The position numbers and the translations under genes were made by a program. DNA of 7,888 bases from an uncultured Leucobacter sp. (GTDB lineage: Bacteria > Actinomycetota > Actinomycetes > Actinomycetales > Microbacteriaceae). This document shows positions 6,704 through 7,888 of the stretch, piece after piece. How positions within the stretch are numbered: position 1 is the first letter of the stretch; every line of letters begins with the position of its first letter. The notes beneath the pieces were generated by a model that saw only the letters and a program-made list of their open reading frames with translations, had not been told where the DNA came from and made no database searches. The stretch lies in the NCBI GenBank assembly GCA_945952575.1, contig CAMFIY010000120.1, forward strand, positions 1-7,888, written 5' to 3'.

Positions 6704-7393
6704 TCAGAGGCCGTTCACGTCCAGCGGGATGCCGGGACCGAAGGTGGTCGAGACGGCGCCCTTCTGGACGTACTTGCCCTTCGAGGAGGTCGGCTTCAGG
6801 CGGACGATCTCGTCGAGCACGGCCGAGATGTTGTCGCTCAGCTGCTCGGGGCTGAAGGAGGCCTTGCCGACGATGAAGTGCACGTTGGAGTGCTTGTCGA
6901 CGCGGAACTCGATCTTGCCGCCCTTGATGTCGGTCACGGCCTTGGCCGGGTCCGGCGTCACCGTGCCGGTCTTGGGGTTCGGCATCAGGCCGCGGGGGCC
7001 GAGCACCTTGCCCAGACGGCCGACCTTGCCCATGAGCTCGGGGGTCGCGACCGCCGAGTCGTAGTCGGTGTAGCCTGCGGCCACCTTCTCGATCAGCTCG
7101 TCGCCACCGACCTCGTCGGCGCCGGCGGCCAGGGCGGCCTCGGCGGCAGGGCCGGTCGCGAACACGATGACGCGAGCCGTCTTGCCGGTGCCGTGCGGCA
7201 GGCTGACGGTACCGCGGACCATCTGGTCCGCCTTACGGGGATCCACGCCGAGCTTGACGGCGACCTCGACGGTCGCGTCGGTCTTGGTGGATCCGGTCTC
7301 CTTCGCGAGGGCCACGGCCTCGGCGGGAGTGTAGAACTTGCCGGCCTCGATCTTGGCGGCAGCGGCGCGGTACGCCTTGGACTTCTGTGCCAT
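6704..7393 (-). CDS. rplA: 50S ribosomal protein L1
   Basis: L1 binds 23S rRNA at the mobile L1 stalk near the exit site and helps release deacylated tRNA. In several bacteria it also represses its own operon by binding the L11-L1 mRNA. The 229 residues match the normal bacterial length. The family signature is clear at residues 127-141 (LGKVLGPRGLMPNPK), and the conserved IKGGKIEFRVDKHSN (156-170) and VHFIVGKASF (171-180) follow. Both ends are complete. The gene starts 11 bases after the rplK stop, as in most bacteria, and is followed by a hairpin terminator. No rplJ or rplL follows here; a kinase operon comes next. Confidence 0.99.
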   Translation of the reverse strand: MAQKSKAYRAAAAKIEAGKFYTPAEAVALAKETGSTKTDATVEVAVKLGVDPRKADQMVRGTVSLPHGTGKTARVIVFATGPAAEAALAAGADEVGGDELIEKVAAGYTDYDSAVATPELMGKVGRLGKVLGPRGLMPNPKTGTVTPDPAKAVTDIKGGKIEFRVDKHSNVHFIVGKASFSPEQLSDNISAVLDEIVRLKPTSSKGKYVQKGAVSTTFGPGIPLDVNGL

Positions 7394-7400
7394 TTCTCTG

Positions 7401-7406
7401 CCCCTT
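7401..7406 (-). promoter_or_regulatory. Ribosome binding site of rplA overlapping the rplK stop
   Basis: The minus strand reads TAAGGGG, seven bases (CAGAGAA), then ATG. The purine-rich AAGGGG uses the last two bases of the rplK TAA stop. It is the only Shine-Dalgarno-like stretch in the 11-base gap and supports the chosen rplA start. Confidence 0.5.
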
Positions 7407-7833
7407 ACTCGACCGTGATGCCCATGGAACGGGCGGTGCCAGCGATGATCTTCGAAGCCGCGTCCAGGTCGTTCGCGTTCAGGTCGGCCTGCTTCTGCTC
7501 GGCGATCTGACGGACCTGCTCAGCGGTCACCTTCGCCACCTTGACGGTGTGCGGGGTGCCGGAGCCCTTCTGCACGCCGGCCGCCTTCTTGAGGAGCTCG
7601 GCCGCCGGGGGGGTCTTCAGGACGAAGTCGAACGAGCGATCCTCGTAGACCGTGATCTCGACGGGGATGATGTTGCCCCGCTGGCTCTCCGTGGCCGCGT
7701 TGTAGGCCTTGCAGAACTCCATGATGTTGACGCCGTGCTGACCCAGCGCAGGACCCACGGGGGGTGCGGGGTTGGCGGCGCCGGCTGCGATCTGAAGCTT
7801 GATCAGACCGGTAACCTTCTTGGCTTTTGCCAT
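7405..7833 (-). CDS. rplK: 50S ribosomal protein L11
   Basis: L11 binds the GTPase-associated region of 23S rRNA, contacts elongation factors, and is the target region of thiostrepton. It is also needed for the stringent response through RelA-type enzymes. The 142 residues equal the E. coli length. The proline-rich N-terminal segment NPAPPVGPALGQHG (21-34) is intact, including the conserved prolines linked to thiostrepton binding. NIMEFCKAYNAAT (36-48), the linker KTPPAAELLKKAAG (73-86), and the C-terminal signature GTARSMGITVE (132-142) are all present. A strong ribosome binding site precedes the ATG. It forms an operon with rplA; nusG usually lies just upstream, beyond the window end. Confidence 0.99.
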   Translation of the reverse strand: MAKAKKVTGLIKLQIAAGAANPAPPVGPALGQHGVNIMEFCKAYNAATESQRGNIIPVEITVYEDRSFDFVLKTPPAAELLKKAAGVQKGSGTPHTVKVAKVTAEQVRQIAEQKQADLNANDLDAASKIIAGTARSMGITVE

Positions 7834-7840
7834 GATTGTT

Positions 7841-7849
7841 TCCTTCCTC
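7841..7849 (-). promoter_or_regulatory. Ribosome binding site of rplK
   Basis: The minus strand reads GAGGAAGGA at 7849-7841, then seven bases (AACAATC), then ATG. This purine-rich site fits a highly expressed ribosomal gene and fixes the start. Confidence 0.85.
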
Positions 7850-7888
7850 GAAACCGGATTCTCACCGGCCTCTCCCGCTCCCCGGGCC
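7850..7888 (-). other. Leader or intergenic DNA upstream of rplK
   Basis: These bases precede rplK and should be part of the nusG-rplK gap or the end of the upstream gene. Two CCGG words seven bases apart (7854-7857 and 7865-7868) could form only a four- to five-base stem. I see no convincing promoter or L1 repressor site in so short a piece. Confidence 0.4.

Noticed and set aside
7854..7868. Small hairpin before rplK as terminator or L1 repressor site
   Set aside because: The stem is only four or five pairs, has no T tract, and the known L1-binding structure could not be recognised in so short a piece.

Overview
The window looks like the end of a draft-assembly contig from a GC-rich actinobacterium. 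The family is most likely Microbacteriaceae. This rests on the GC-rich third codon positions, the L11 and L1 sequences, and the pairing of a membrane Ser/Thr kinase with a very large Ig-like/Fn3 surface protein. The family name is an inference from recall, not from a search. All real genes lie on the minus strand, so transcription runs from high to low coordinates.

Reading in the direction of transcription, the right end holds rplK (L11) and rplA (L1), a standard two-gene ribosomal unit. nusG is expected just outside the window. A GC-rich hairpin at 6640-6679 probably ends this unit. The next 100 bases are non-coding and contain a perfect DnaA-box match (6578-6586), a 12-of-16 match to the ParB site parS (6598-6613), and the start signals of the next operon.

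The second operon begins with a 397-residue Hanks-type Ser/Thr kinase. It has one C-terminal membrane helix and almost nothing outside the cell. Its stop codon overlaps the start codon of a 1758-residue protein. That protein has an N-terminal membrane anchor, a propeller-like region, about eleven Ig/cadherin-like modules of about 100 residues, and a Fn3-like C-terminal end. The arrangement resembles the actinobacterial 'PFNA' cluster described in bifidobacteria (protein kinase, Fn3 protein, AAA ATPase, DUF58 protein, transglutaminase-like protein). A reasonable model is that the Fn3 protein reaches into or across the cell wall while the kinase signals in the cytoplasm.

Past the end of the big gene there is a strong ribosome binding site and an ATG at 49-47, which is where the next cluster gene (an AAA/MoxR ATPase by analogy) should begin. 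The genomic sequence stops exactly there. Bases 1-46 are not biological: they are an untrimmed Illumina Nextera i5 adapter, including an 8-base index and the Tn5 mosaic end. No stretch over 300 bases lacks a gene.
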